From Gemmatimonadota bacterium (GTDB taxonomy: Bacteria; Gemmatimonadota; Gemmatimonadetes; Longimicrobiales; Longimicrobiaceae), in the NCBI GenBank assembly GCA_019240375.1, contig JAFAYN010000095.1, positions 1 to 5,280 of the forward strand: a stretch of 5,280 bases of DNA, in the 5' to 3' direction. This document shows positions 1-5,280 of the stretch, in pieces (position 1 is the stretch's first letter; every line of letters begins with the position of its first letter). Below the pieces are notes generated by a model, which had not been told where the DNA came from, did not search any database, and was given only the letters and a program-made list of their open reading frames with translations. Made by a program: the position numbers and the translations under genes.

Positions 1-270
1 TTGCGGGTGGCGTCGTAGTACACCTGCCCGGGGACGGTGTAGAGCTGGAAGCGCGTCTGGAACCCCGAGATCGCCCCCCAGGTCGAGGGGGAGGAAGTCG
101 AAGAAGAGCGTCCGGTCGGTTTCCGTGGCGAGCGAGATCATCCGCCCCTTCCGGTCCTCCGGGACCTGGGAGTGGATGTACTGCAGGTTGGTCGTCTTCC
201 CCGACCGCCCCGGGCCGTAGTAGACGATCTTGCAGGTGATCTCACGCGTCGAGTAGTTGACCAGCGACAT
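1..270 (-). CDS. mglA: MglA Ras-like GTPase (3' end beyond window; apparent frameshift at 74-79)
   Basis: MglA is the small Ras-like GTPase that switches cell polarity, gliding and type IV pilus motility in Myxococcus. The start [19 protein letters not shown] is almost the family signature. It is followed by the P-loop [10 protein letters not shown] (residues 19-28, with Lys25 and Thr26) and [17 protein letters not shown] (49-65), which carries Arg53, the intrinsic arginine finger of MglA, and the switch I Thr54. The ATG frame then yields non-family sequence. Removing one G from the G6 run at 74-79 restores [20 protein letters not shown] and DATR to the window edge, with Gln82 at the position known from Myxococcus MglA. 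The gene thus carries a one-base insertion, either a true lesion or a sequence error. MglA is about 195 residues long, so somewhat more than half lies outside the window. The ATG at 270 has a GGGAGGG ahead of it. Confidence 0.95.
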   Translation of the reverse strand, partial: MSLVNYSTREITCKIVYYGPGRSGKTTNLQYIHSQVPEDRKGRMISLATETDRTLFFDFLPLDLGGDLGVPDALPALHRPRAGVLRRHPQ

Positions 271-279
271 TGCTCAGCA

Positions 280-286
280 CCCTCCC
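280..286 (-). promoter_or_regulatory. Shine-Dalgarno of mglA in the mglB-mglA gap
   Basis: GGGAGGG on the minus strand ends 9 bases before the ATG at 270. It is within the 65-base gap (271-335), the only real intergenic space in the window. It gives mglA an independent translation start, unlike the overlapping genes upstream. No clear promoter or terminator was recognised in the gap. Confidence 0.75.
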
Positions 287-335
287 GAACGGCAGGCGAA
301 GAATCGTGCGACGGACCGGCCCCGCCGTGGCGCGC

Positions 336-815
336 TCACGGCGACCCGAAGAAGTGGTCCAGCCCGGCCTCCAGGTCACGCTCGAAGGCCGCAGGGTCGG
401 AGGTCGGGCGCTCCTCCCGCCACCCGGGGAGCCGCGCCACCTCGGCCACCAGCGCCTCGAAGAAGACCCGCACCAGCCCGATGGACGAGTCCTCGCCGAA
501 GACGGCGATCAGGATCAGCTCCTCGGCCGGGGTGGAGAAGGGGCCGATGAACACCTGCCCGTCGCCGACGCCCTGGTGCAGGTGCTGGAAGCCGTCCTGT
601 GCGAGGAGGCGGGCGAGGGCGCGCGACGAGGCGTGGATCCCCGCGCCCAGCGCCGCCATCCCCATGACGTCCACCGCCCGGGCGAAGCCGCGCTGCGCCA
701 GCACCTGGCCGCTCTCGTTGATGAGGAGCACCAGCCGCACCCCCGCCTCCCGAGCAAAGCGGTCCACCGGCTCCGCCAGGTCGCCGATGAACCGGTCCAG
801 GTCCCCCCGCCTCAT
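336..815 (-). CDS. mglB: MglB-like Roadblock/LC7 GTPase-activating protein
   Basis: This 159-residue protein has the length and layout of MglB, the roadblock partner of MglA. In Myxococcus and Thermus, MglB forms homodimers that bind MglA-GTP, activate GTP hydrolysis and help set cell polarity. The sequence shows LVLLINESGQVLA (strands 1-2, about residues 28-40), the helix VMGMAALGAGIHASSRALAR (about 50-69), a DGFQHLHQGVGDGQVFIGPF segment, and LILIAVFGEDSSIGLVRVFF (about 100-119), all matching MglB as I know it. After the domain, a charged linker leads to a short C-terminal acidic helix ending LDHFFGSP, in the position of the MglB C-terminal helix reported to contact MglA and influence nucleotide exchange. 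The ATG at 815 overlaps the preceding TGA by 4 bases. Only a weak GGGA precedes it, so coupling is likely. mglA follows after 65 bases, the same order as in Myxococcus. Confidence 0.88.
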   Translation of the reverse strand: MRRGDLDRFIGDLAEPVDRFAREAGVRLVLLINESGQVLAQRGFARAVDVMGMAALGAGIHASSRALARLLAQDGFQHLHQGVGDGQVFIGPFSTPAEELILIAVFGEDSSIGLVRVFFEALVAEVARLPGWREERPTSDPAAFERDLEAGLDHFFGSP

Positions 816-1165
816 GCCAGCGTCCCGGCGATGCGCGCGGCCTCCAGGCGGAGCAGCCCGACGTTGACCCAGCGCTCGGCGATCACCACCAGGAGGAGGT
901 CGCCCATCTCCGGCGGCGCGGCGGCGAACAGGTACCCGGACTCCCCCTCCACCTGCACGAAGGCCGCGCTCCCGAAGTCGGCGGCGGCCACCGAGCGGCG
1001 CGCCCGGCGGAAGAGCGAGGCGACCAGCGCGGCCACCGCGGGGCCGGGGACGCCGATCATCAGGTCGGCCTCCACAACCAGCCCGTCCTCGGCCGCGACC
1101 ACCATGGAGCCGCGCACCCCGGGGATGCGGTTGACCCGCTCCAGCGGCTCGCCGAAGTCGCTCAC
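812..1165 (-). CDS. Stand-alone Roadblock/LC7 domain protein
   Basis: This small protein of 117 residues consists of little more than one Roadblock/LC7 domain: an initial helix (FGEPLERVNRI), the GVRGSMVVAAEDGLVVEA double strand, a long Ala-rich helix (AVAALVASLFRRARRSV), the AFVQVEGESGYLFAAAP and GDLLLVVIAE strands, and a final helix. Roadblock proteins act as homo- or heterodimers and as regulators or platforms for small GTPases. A role with MglA or as partner for the other two roadblock proteins here is inferred. The GTG start at 1165 overlaps the TGA of the preceding gene by 4 bases and has a good Shine-Dalgarno. An upstream extension of this frame to 2023 is Arg/Gly/Ala-rich and overlaps the preceding gene completely, so it is not used. 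The stop TGA at 812-814 overlaps the mglB start in an ATGA. Confidence 0.9.
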   Translation of the reverse strand: MSDFGEPLERVNRIPGVRGSMVVAAEDGLVVEADLMIGVPGPAVAALVASLFRRARRSVAAADFGSAAFVQVEGESGYLFAAAPPEMGDLLLVVIAERWVNVGLLRLEAARIAGTLA

Positions 1166-2058
1166 GGCGCGCCTCCCGCGCCCAGCAGGCGCTCGGCTAC
1201 CGCGCGCGCGCGGGCCGCCACGCGCAGCACCCACCCCGTGGGGACCTCGCGGCGCGCGGCCACCGCCACCATCCCCTCGCTCGCGGGCGCGATCCGCACC
1301 ACCGTCTCGGGCGTTTCCACCAGCATCCCCTGCCACTCCCCCAGTCCCAGGTGCCGCAGGGCCCGCTCCGCCTCGGACGAGGCGCCGCGGAGCGCCGCCG
1401 CCACCTCGGGCGCGCGGTCGGTCCCCCCCGCCAGCATCTCCCCCGCGAGCACGTACCCCTGCGCGTCCAGCGCCAGCGCCCCCACCACCCCGCGCTCGCC
1501 GGAAAGCGCGCGGAACTCGCCCTGCACCGCGTCCCATCCCGAAGCCACGGGCGCGGGCGGCTCCACGGGCGCGGCGGGAGCCTGCGCGGTGGGCGCTTCC
1601 ACGCGGACGGCCGGCGGCGCGGACGCCGGCGCGGCGGGCTCGCCGACCCGGGCGCGGACGCGCGCCAGGACATCCCGGACCTCCTCGTCGGCGGAGTCGG
1701 CGGCGGCGGCGCGCTCCAGGTGGCGCAGCGCGCTCCCCCACTCCTCGCGCTCGGCGCACAGCAGCCCGATCTCGCGCCGGGCGCCGGGGTGCTCCGAGTC
1801 TAGCCCCAGCGCCATGTCCCACTCGTCGAACGCCTTGACCGCCTGTCCACCCTCGTGGTACAGGCACCCCAGCAGGTAGTGCGCTTCCACGTTGGTCGGG
1901 TTGCGCTCCAGCCCGCGCAGGCACAGGCGGAGCGCGGCGTCGCGCCGTCCCTCGCGGCGGTACACCTGCGCCAGCGGGAGGAAGGCCAGCGTGTTCGGGT
2001 CGCGGGCCACCTCCTCGCTCCACTGGCGGATCTGCGCCGGACCGGGGATCGCGCTCAT
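1162..2058 (-). CDS. TPR-Roadblock/LC7 fusion protein
   Basis: This 298-residue protein has three parts. Residues about 8-138 are TPR-like helical repeats (LAFLPLAQVYRREGRRDAAL, then AHYLLGCLYHEGGQAVKAF and a third unit). Residues about 140-173 are an Ala/Pro-rich flexible linker. Residues about 176-295 match a Roadblock/LC7 fold: an initial helix, GVVGALALDAQGYVLAG as the first strands, a helix with a run of Ala, then two further strands and a closing helix. Roadblock domains dimerise and regulate small Ras-like GTPases, and the MglA gene lies at the end of this cluster. The protein could bring a roadblock surface to a TPR-bound partner. The start is set by the AGGAGG and by the ATGA overlap with the PATAN gene stop. 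The reading frame continues open far upstream, but that part is out of frame with the real genes there and has Arg/Gly/Ala-rich nonsense composition. Confidence 0.9.
   Translation of the reverse strand: MSAIPGPAQIRQWSEEVARDPNTLAFLPLAQVYRREGRRDAALRLCLRGLERNPTNVEAHYLLGCLYHEGGQAVKAFDEWDMALGLDSEHPGARREIGLLCAEREEWGSALRHLERAAAADSADEEVRDVLARVRARVGEPAAPASAPPAVRVEAPTAQAPAAPVEPPAPVASGWDAVQGEFRALSGERGVVGALALDAQGYVLAGEMLAGGTDRAPEVAAALRGASSEAERALRHLGLGEWQGMLVETPETVVRIAPASEGMVAVAARREVPTGWVLRVAARARAVAERLLGAGGAP
1172..1177 (-). promoter_or_regulatory. Shine-Dalgarno for the free roadblock gene (GTG start)
   Basis: GGGAGG on the minus strand is 6 bases before the GTG at 1165. It supports this GTG as the start, in the GTGA overlap with the preceding stop codon. 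Confidence 0.75.
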
Positions 2059-3191
2059 TCCCCCTCCTCGTCCAGCACGGCCCGCAGCGCCGCGACCGAG
2101 GCGCGCCCCCGCTCGGCGACGGCGCGCTTGCGCGCGTCGGAGTCGCCCAGCCGCAGGTACGTCCCCCACGCTTCCTCCGCGCGGCGCAGCTCGCCGGTGC
2201 GCGCCGCCGCGAAGCCCAGGTGGAAGTGGGCGGTCGGGGAGAGCGGGTCGAGCGAGATCACCCGGTCGAGCGAGGCCACCGCCTCGGGCCACTTGCCGAG
2301 CGCGACGTGCGCCCGCGCCGCCAGGACGTGCACCTCGGGGCGGTCGGGGTGCACCCGCGCCACCTCGCCCAGCAGGCGCAGGGCGCGGGCGGGGTTCCGG
2401 TCGCGCAGCGCCGCGTGGCTGGCGGCGAGCCCGTCGAAGAGCGAGCTGTCCTCGACCGGCGCGGGCGCGGACGGCTGCTCGTCCACCAGCCCCACCACCC
2501 CGGTGGAGATCAGCCCGAAGACGATCTTGGCGACGTCGAAGTCGCTCCGCCCCACGTCCGAGGCGATCTCCTTGAGCGAGCGCTCGCCGTCGATCTCCGC
2601 CAGCACCTCCCACTCCACCGGGTGGAGGTCGAGCGTCCCGTTGTCGGTGGGCTCGCCCGTGATGGCGGGGACCACCCCCATGTGGGGGACCTTGGACTCC
2701 AGCGTGCTCCACTCGTCGATCCGCCGCGCCGCCTCCATCAGGAGCGACTCGGTGGCGACGCGGACCGGGACGGAGTCGCCACCCAGGGGGGTCCCCTCCT
2801 CGAAGCGGAAGTAGCCGTCCTTCCACTGCACCAGCTCGAAGACGGTCTCCTCGATCTGGAAGCGGAGCTGCCGCTTCAGGTCGGCTTCGGAAACGGCCCC
2901 CATCTCCACCAGGATCGTCCCGAGCCGGCGGCCGGGGGCGGCCTGCTGGCGGCGGACCGCCTCGGCGACCTGCGCCTCCGTCACCTTGCCGGCGCGCAGG
3001 AGGAGCCGGTCGAGCCGCCCCGCGCTCCCGGCCAGCTCCGCGCCGACGATGGCGCCCCGCTCGAAGCGCACGGAGGCGTTGCGCCCGCCCGGGTCGCTGC
3101 TGACGGTGAGCAGCCCGGTCTTGCGGGACAGGTCCAGGAGCTGGAAGACGTCGCTGAGCGCGAGCTCGCGCAGGGGACCTTCGATCGCCAT
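2055..3191 (-). CDS. DUF4388 (PATAN) domain protein with C-terminal TPR region
   Basis: This 378-residue protein has no visible signal peptide or membrane segment, so it is probably cytoplasmic. The N-terminus (GPLRELALSDVFQLLDLSR, then KTGLLTV and an FERGAIVGAEL segment) is a typical DUF4388/PATAN start. Residues about 60-135 continue the family with two related helical units (RLDRLLLRAGKVTEAQV and RLGTILVEMGAVSEADL) and a YFRFEEG strand. Residues about 187-237 (HPVEWEVLAEIDGERSLKEI) look like a winged helix. After an acidic motif (EDSSLFDGL) the C-terminus, about 256-350, holds roughly three TPR-like helical pairs. PATAN proteins are known in cyanobacterial response regulators that act on type IV pilus motility, so an adaptor or effector role with MglA is plausible but inferred. 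The ATG at 3191 is the natural family start. It lies 3 bases after the TPR gene stop and lacks a recognisable Shine-Dalgarno, so translation is probably coupled. Confidence 0.9.
   Translation of the reverse strand: MAIEGPLRELALSDVFQLLDLSRKTGLLTVSSDPGGRNASVRFERGAIVGAELAGSAGRLDRLLLRAGKVTEAQVAEAVRRQQAAPGRRLGTILVEMGAVSEADLKRQLRFQIEETVFELVQWKDGYFRFEEGTPLGGDSVPVRVATESLLMEAARRIDEWSTLESKVPHMGVVPAITGEPTDNGTLDLHPVEWEVLAEIDGERSLKEIASDVGRSDFDVAKIVFGLISTGVVGLVDEQPSAPAPVEDSSLFDGLAASHAALRDRNPARALRLLGEVARVHPDRPEVHVLAARAHVALGKWPEAVASLDRVISLDPLSPTAHFHLGFAAARTGELRRAEEAWGTYLRLGDSDARKRAVAERGRASVAALRAVLDEEGE
2063..2068 (-). promoter_or_regulatory. Strong Shine-Dalgarno for the TPR-roadblock gene
   Basis: On the minus strand AGGAGG, inside a longer GAGGAGGGGGA purine run, sits 4 bases before the ATG at 2058. 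It is built from the last Glu/Gly codons of the PATAN gene. It fixes the start at 2058 although the same frame stays open far upstream. Confidence 0.8.
2427..2456 (-). other. Acidic LF motif in the linker of the PATAN protein
   Basis: Residues 246-255, VEDSSLFDGL, follow a Pro/Ala-rich spacer and precede the TPR-like region. The acidic-then-hydrophobic pattern is like the one in the inter-TPR linker of the upstream gene. A function as a docking peptide is inference only. Confidence 0.35.
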
Positions 3192-3194
3192 CGC

Positions 3195-5280
3195 TCAGTC
3201 GGTTCGTCCGGCCGCGGCGGCCGGGGTCACGTCGGGGACGCGGAAGATGCGCGCGAACTCCATCGCCGTGGCGACGTTCTCCCGGGCGCGCGCCGCCAGC
3301 GGCCCCTCGGGCTCCACCTCGATGACCTGGCGCCAGTGCTCGATCGCCTCGCGGAAGCGGCGCTCCTCCCCGGCGACCACGCCCAGGTAGAAGGAGGCGC
3401 CCGCGTGGCGCGGGTCGAAGCGGAGCACCCGCCCGAACGCCTGCCGTGCGTCGGCGCGGCGCCCCTCGTCCAGGAGGACGCGCCCCAGGAGGATCAGCGC
3501 CTCGAAGTGGTAAGGGTCCCCCGCCAGGAGGTCCACCAGACTCGCCACCGCGTCGCGCGGGCGCCCGGCGCGCCAGTGGGCCTGGGCCAGGAGGAGGATC
3601 GCGTCCGGGTAGGTGGGGAGGATCTCCAGCGCCGACGAGGCTTCGGCGGCGGCCTCGTCGGTGCGCCCGGCGTCCAGCAGGAGCCGCCCCAGCTCCAGCC
3701 GCGCCCCCACGAACTCCGGGTCCAGGCGCAGCGCCTCGCGGAGGGCGCGCTCCGCCTCCTCGCGCTCCCCGGCCTGGAGCGCCGCCCGCCCCAGGTTGCG
3801 GAGGTTGGCGGGGTCTTCCGGCGCCAGGCGGCGCACCTGCTCGAAGGCGCGCACCGCGCCGACGCCGTCCCCCTGCCGGAGCAGGATCTCGCCCAGGATG
3901 CGCAGGTTCCCCTGCTCCTGCGGGTCGCGGCGGCGCACCTCCTCGGTGGTGGCGCGCGCCTCGTCCAGCCGCCCGAGTTGGAGGAGCGCCCGTGCCCGCC
4001 CGACCGAGGCGCGCGCCTGCTCCGGGCTCCACGGCGTCCCGTCCAGCCGCGCCAGGGCGGCGTCGAAGCGCTCCAGCGCCTCCCCGTCCAGCCCCTGGCG
4101 GAGGTAGATGTCGGCGGTGAGGAGCGCCGCCGCCACCGGGTCGCCGCCGGAGGTCGCGGCGCGGCGGATCTCGGCCAGCGCGCGCTCCAGCAGCCCCTTG
4201 GAAAGGTAGTCCTCCGCCAGCGCGAAGGCGTCCGCCGCCGGCCCGGCGGGGGCGGGCGGCTGGGCGGGGGCAAGGTCGCCGAAGATGGCGTCCAGCGCCG
4301 ATTCGTCGAAGGTGAAGCTTTCCACCGCGTCGTCGCCCGACACCCGCTCGGCGGCGTCCAGGTCGGGCGCCAGCACCTCCGCGTACTCGAACTGCAGCTC
4401 GATGGTGAGCTTGTAGCGCGGGGTGGTGTAGTACGGGTTCAGCTCCAGCGCCTGCTTGGTCTCGCGCAGCGCCCCCTCGAAGTCGCCCAGGTTGGACAGG
4501 ACGAAGCTGAGGTTGTAGCGCGCCTCCGCGAAGGCGGGGTTCGCCTCGATGGCCCGCGCGAAGGCGTTGCGCGCCTCCTCGTAGCGGCGCGTGTCCATCA
4601 GCACCATCCCCACCCCGTTCCACGCCGCGGGCGAGGCGGGATCCGCCTCCAGCCCGGCGCGGAAGGCGTCGAGCGCCGCGCCCTGCCGCCCCCGGCGGAC
4701 GTGCATCAGCCCCTGGTTGCACCAGGCGTCGGTGAACCCCTTGCGCAGCGCGACCGCTTCCTGGAAGGAGCGGTCGGCGCCCGTGGTGTCGCCGCGGTGC
4801 ACCCGGACCACGCCCAGGTTGTTCCAGGCCAGCGCGTACGCCGGGTCGGTCTCGATGGCGCGGCGGTAGCTCTCCTCCGCCCGCTCCACCTCGCCGGTCT
4901 GGTGCAGGCACACCCCGCGCTCGTTCCACAGCTTGGGGCTCCCCTCGTCCTCGGCCAGCAGCCGCTCGTACAGGTCCAGCGCCTGCGCGGCCTTCCCCTG
5001 GAGGAGGAAGACCTCGGCCATCCCCTGCCGCACCAGCGAGGGGTCCTCGCCCCCCTCCAGGGCGCGCTCGAACTCGCGCAGCGCCTCGTCGTACAATCCC
5101 TTCTGCCGGAAGGCGACGCCCAGGTTGTAGTGCGCCAGGAACTCGCCGGTGGCGATCTCCGGGCGGCGCACCCGCTCCCCCACCATCTCCCGGTAGCGCG
5201 CCGTGTTGTACCGGTCGAGCGACAGGTTGGTCTGCGCCTTGGTGTACTGGGGGTTCAGCGCCATCGCCCGGCGCGACGAG
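3195..5280 (-). CDS. Large TPR-repeat scaffold protein (5' end beyond window)
   Basis: This is a tetratricopeptide-repeat protein with no visible enzyme domain, so a protein-protein scaffold role is inferred. Numbering from the internal Met at 5264 gives 689 residues. About seven consecutive 34-residue TPRs (residues 42-281) show the usual W/Y-NLG, G-A and A-NP positions. A non-repeat, acidic then Pro/Ala-rich linker follows (about 290-345), then about nine more TPRs (346-660) and a short tail. Nothing suggests a signal peptide or membrane segment in the visible part. The frame stays open to the window edge, and the Met at 5264 sits inside a TPR helix end (AMALNPQYT), so the true start lies upstream and the gene is partial. 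The TGA at 3195-3197 is followed after 3 bases by the next ATG. It appears to be the first visible gene of the operon. The precise partner is unknown, but co-location with mglBA suggests work with that GTPase. Confidence 0.9.
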   Translation of the reverse strand, partial: SSRRAMALNPQYTKAQTNLSLDRYNTARYREMVGERVRRPEIATGEFLAHYNLGVAFRQKGLYDEALREFERALEGGEDPSLVRQGMAEVFLLQGKAAQALDLYERLLAEDEGSPKLWNERGVCLHQTGEVERAEESYRRAIETDPAYALAWNNLGVVRVHRGDTTGADRSFQEAVALRKGFTDAWCNQGLMHVRRGRQGAALDAFRAGLEADPASPAAWNGVGMVLMDTRRYEEARNAFARAIEANPAFAEARYNLSFVLSNLGDFEGALRETKQALELNPYYTTPRYKLTIELQFEYAEVLAPDLDAAERVSGDDAVESFTFDESALDAIFGDLAPAQPPAPAGPAADAFALAEDYLSKGLLERALAEIRRAATSGGDPVAAALLTADIYLRQGLDGEALERFDAALARLDGTPWSPEQARASVGRARALLQLGRLDEARATTEEVRRRDPQEQGNLRILGEILLRQGDGVGAVRAFEQVRRLAPEDPANLRNLGRAALQAGEREEAERALREALRLDPEFVGARLELGRLLLDAGRTDEAAAEASSALEILPTYPDAILLLAQAHWRAGRPRDAVASLVDLLAGDPYHFEALILLGRVLLDEGRRADARQAFGRVLRFDPRHAGASFYLGVVAGEERRFREAIEHWRQVIEVEPEGPLAARARENVATAMEFARIFRVPDVTPAAAAGRTD
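3208..3224. repeat. GC-only inverted repeat upstream of the PATAN gene start
   Basis: CCGGCCG and CGGCCGG form a perfect 7-base inverted repeat around a 3-base CGG spacer. It lies in the last codons of the TPR gene (coding Pro-Ala-Ala-Ala-Ala-Gly-Arg), with its near end 16 bases before the ATG at 3191. In RNA it could fold into a short stable hairpin. No U-tract follows, so it is not a convincing terminator. Chance occurrence in such GC-rich DNA is possible. Confidence 0.4.
4272..4322 (-). other. Acidic hydrophobic linear motif in the inter-TPR linker
   Basis: Between the two TPR arrays, the linker encodes ESFTFDESALDAIFGDL (residues 315-331 counted from Met 5264). It is an acidic stretch with spaced large hydrophobics that could form a short amphipathic helix. 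It is followed by a Pro/Ala-rich, probably disordered segment. Such an isolated motif in a flexible linker is typical of a docking site, but the binding partner is unknown. Its resemblance to the tail of the MglB-like protein (GLDHFFG) and to a motif in the PATAN protein (EDSSLFDGL) is by eye only. Confidence 0.4.

Noticed and set aside
270..1838. A 522-codon open frame on the plus strand
   Set aside because: It lies antisense to four well-supported genes, and its product is Arg/Pro/Ala-rich without any recognisable domain. It mirrors codon bias of the genes opposite.
812..2023. A 403-codon open frame on the minus strand ending with the free roadblock protein
   Set aside because: The part before 1165 overlaps the TPR-roadblock gene in another frame and has low-complexity composition. 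The GTG at 1165 with its Shine-Dalgarno is the better start.
1855..2814. A 319-codon open frame on the plus strand
   Set aside because: It is antisense to the PATAN and TPR-roadblock genes, with Ser/Arg/Ala-rich sequence and no domain or plausible start context.
3208..3224. Inverted repeat as a transcription terminator
   Set aside because: It has no U-run on either side, is inside coding sequence, and lies between tightly coupled genes.
1162..4929. A 1255-codon open frame on the minus strand
   Set aside because: Only its last 298 codons (from 2058) are a real gene. The upstream part is Arg/Gly/Ala/Pro-rich, lies out of frame over the TPR and PATAN genes, and is open only because stop codons are rare in GC-rich DNA.
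5262..5264. ATG at 5264 as the true start of the TPR gene
   Set aside because: The frame stays open to the window edge, and the Met falls in the end of a TPR helix (AMALNPQYT) with no Shine-Dalgarno before it. The gene most likely begins outside the window.
3195..5264. TPR coding repeats as DNA tandem repeats or a CRISPR-like array
   Set aside because: The periodicity of about 102 bases comes from the 34-residue TPR. The nucleotide sequence of the units differs strongly, with only short shared pieces such as CCCAGGTTG, and there are no constant repeats with unique spacers.

Overview
The window is a densely packed, very GC-rich, single-direction gene cluster. All six genes are on the minus strand, so transcription runs from high to low coordinates, and there is no intergenic stretch longer than 65 bases. 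No RNA gene, mobile element, CRISPR array, operon promoter or terminator was seen. The promoter presumably lies beyond base 5280 and the 3' end beyond base 1. The base composition and the mix of MglA/MglB, roadblock, DUF4388 (PATAN) and TPR proteins fit a high-GC Gram-negative lineage such as Gemmatimonadota (Longimicrobium-like) or Myxococcota. This is an inference from style and family content, not a proven assignment.

Layout in order of transcription: (1) 5280-3195, a large TPR-repeat protein whose N-terminus is cut by the window edge; (2) 3191-2055, a DUF4388/PATAN protein with a central winged-helix-like segment and a C-terminal TPR region; (3) 2058-1162, a protein with N-terminal TPRs, an Ala/Pro linker and a C-terminal Roadblock/LC7 domain; (4) 1165-812, a free-standing Roadblock/LC7 protein with a GTG start; (5) 815-336, an MglB-like Roadblock/LC7 protein; (6) 270-1, the N-terminal part of MglA, a small Ras-like GTPase, cut by the window edge and carrying an apparent one-base frameshift in a run of six G (74-79). 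Genes 1 and 2 are 3 bases apart. Genes 2/3, 3/4 and 4/5 overlap by exactly 4 bases (ATGA, GTGA, ATGA). mglB and mglA are separated by 65 bases, and mglA has its own Shine-Dalgarno sequence.

Taken together this looks like one polarity or motility signalling module. MglA is the GTPase switch and the MglB-like protein is the likely GAP and regulator. Two further roadblock proteins could form alternative dimers or scaffolds, and the TPR and PATAN proteins would be docking platforms or effectors. The mglB-mglA core is well known from Myxococcus and Thermus. The extended, translationally coupled set with three roadblock proteins per GTPase and two or three TPR scaffolds is the most interesting aspect. 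A short acidic hydrophobic motif appears in the TPR protein, in the PATAN protein and, more loosely, at the C-terminus of MglB, and may be a shared docking element.
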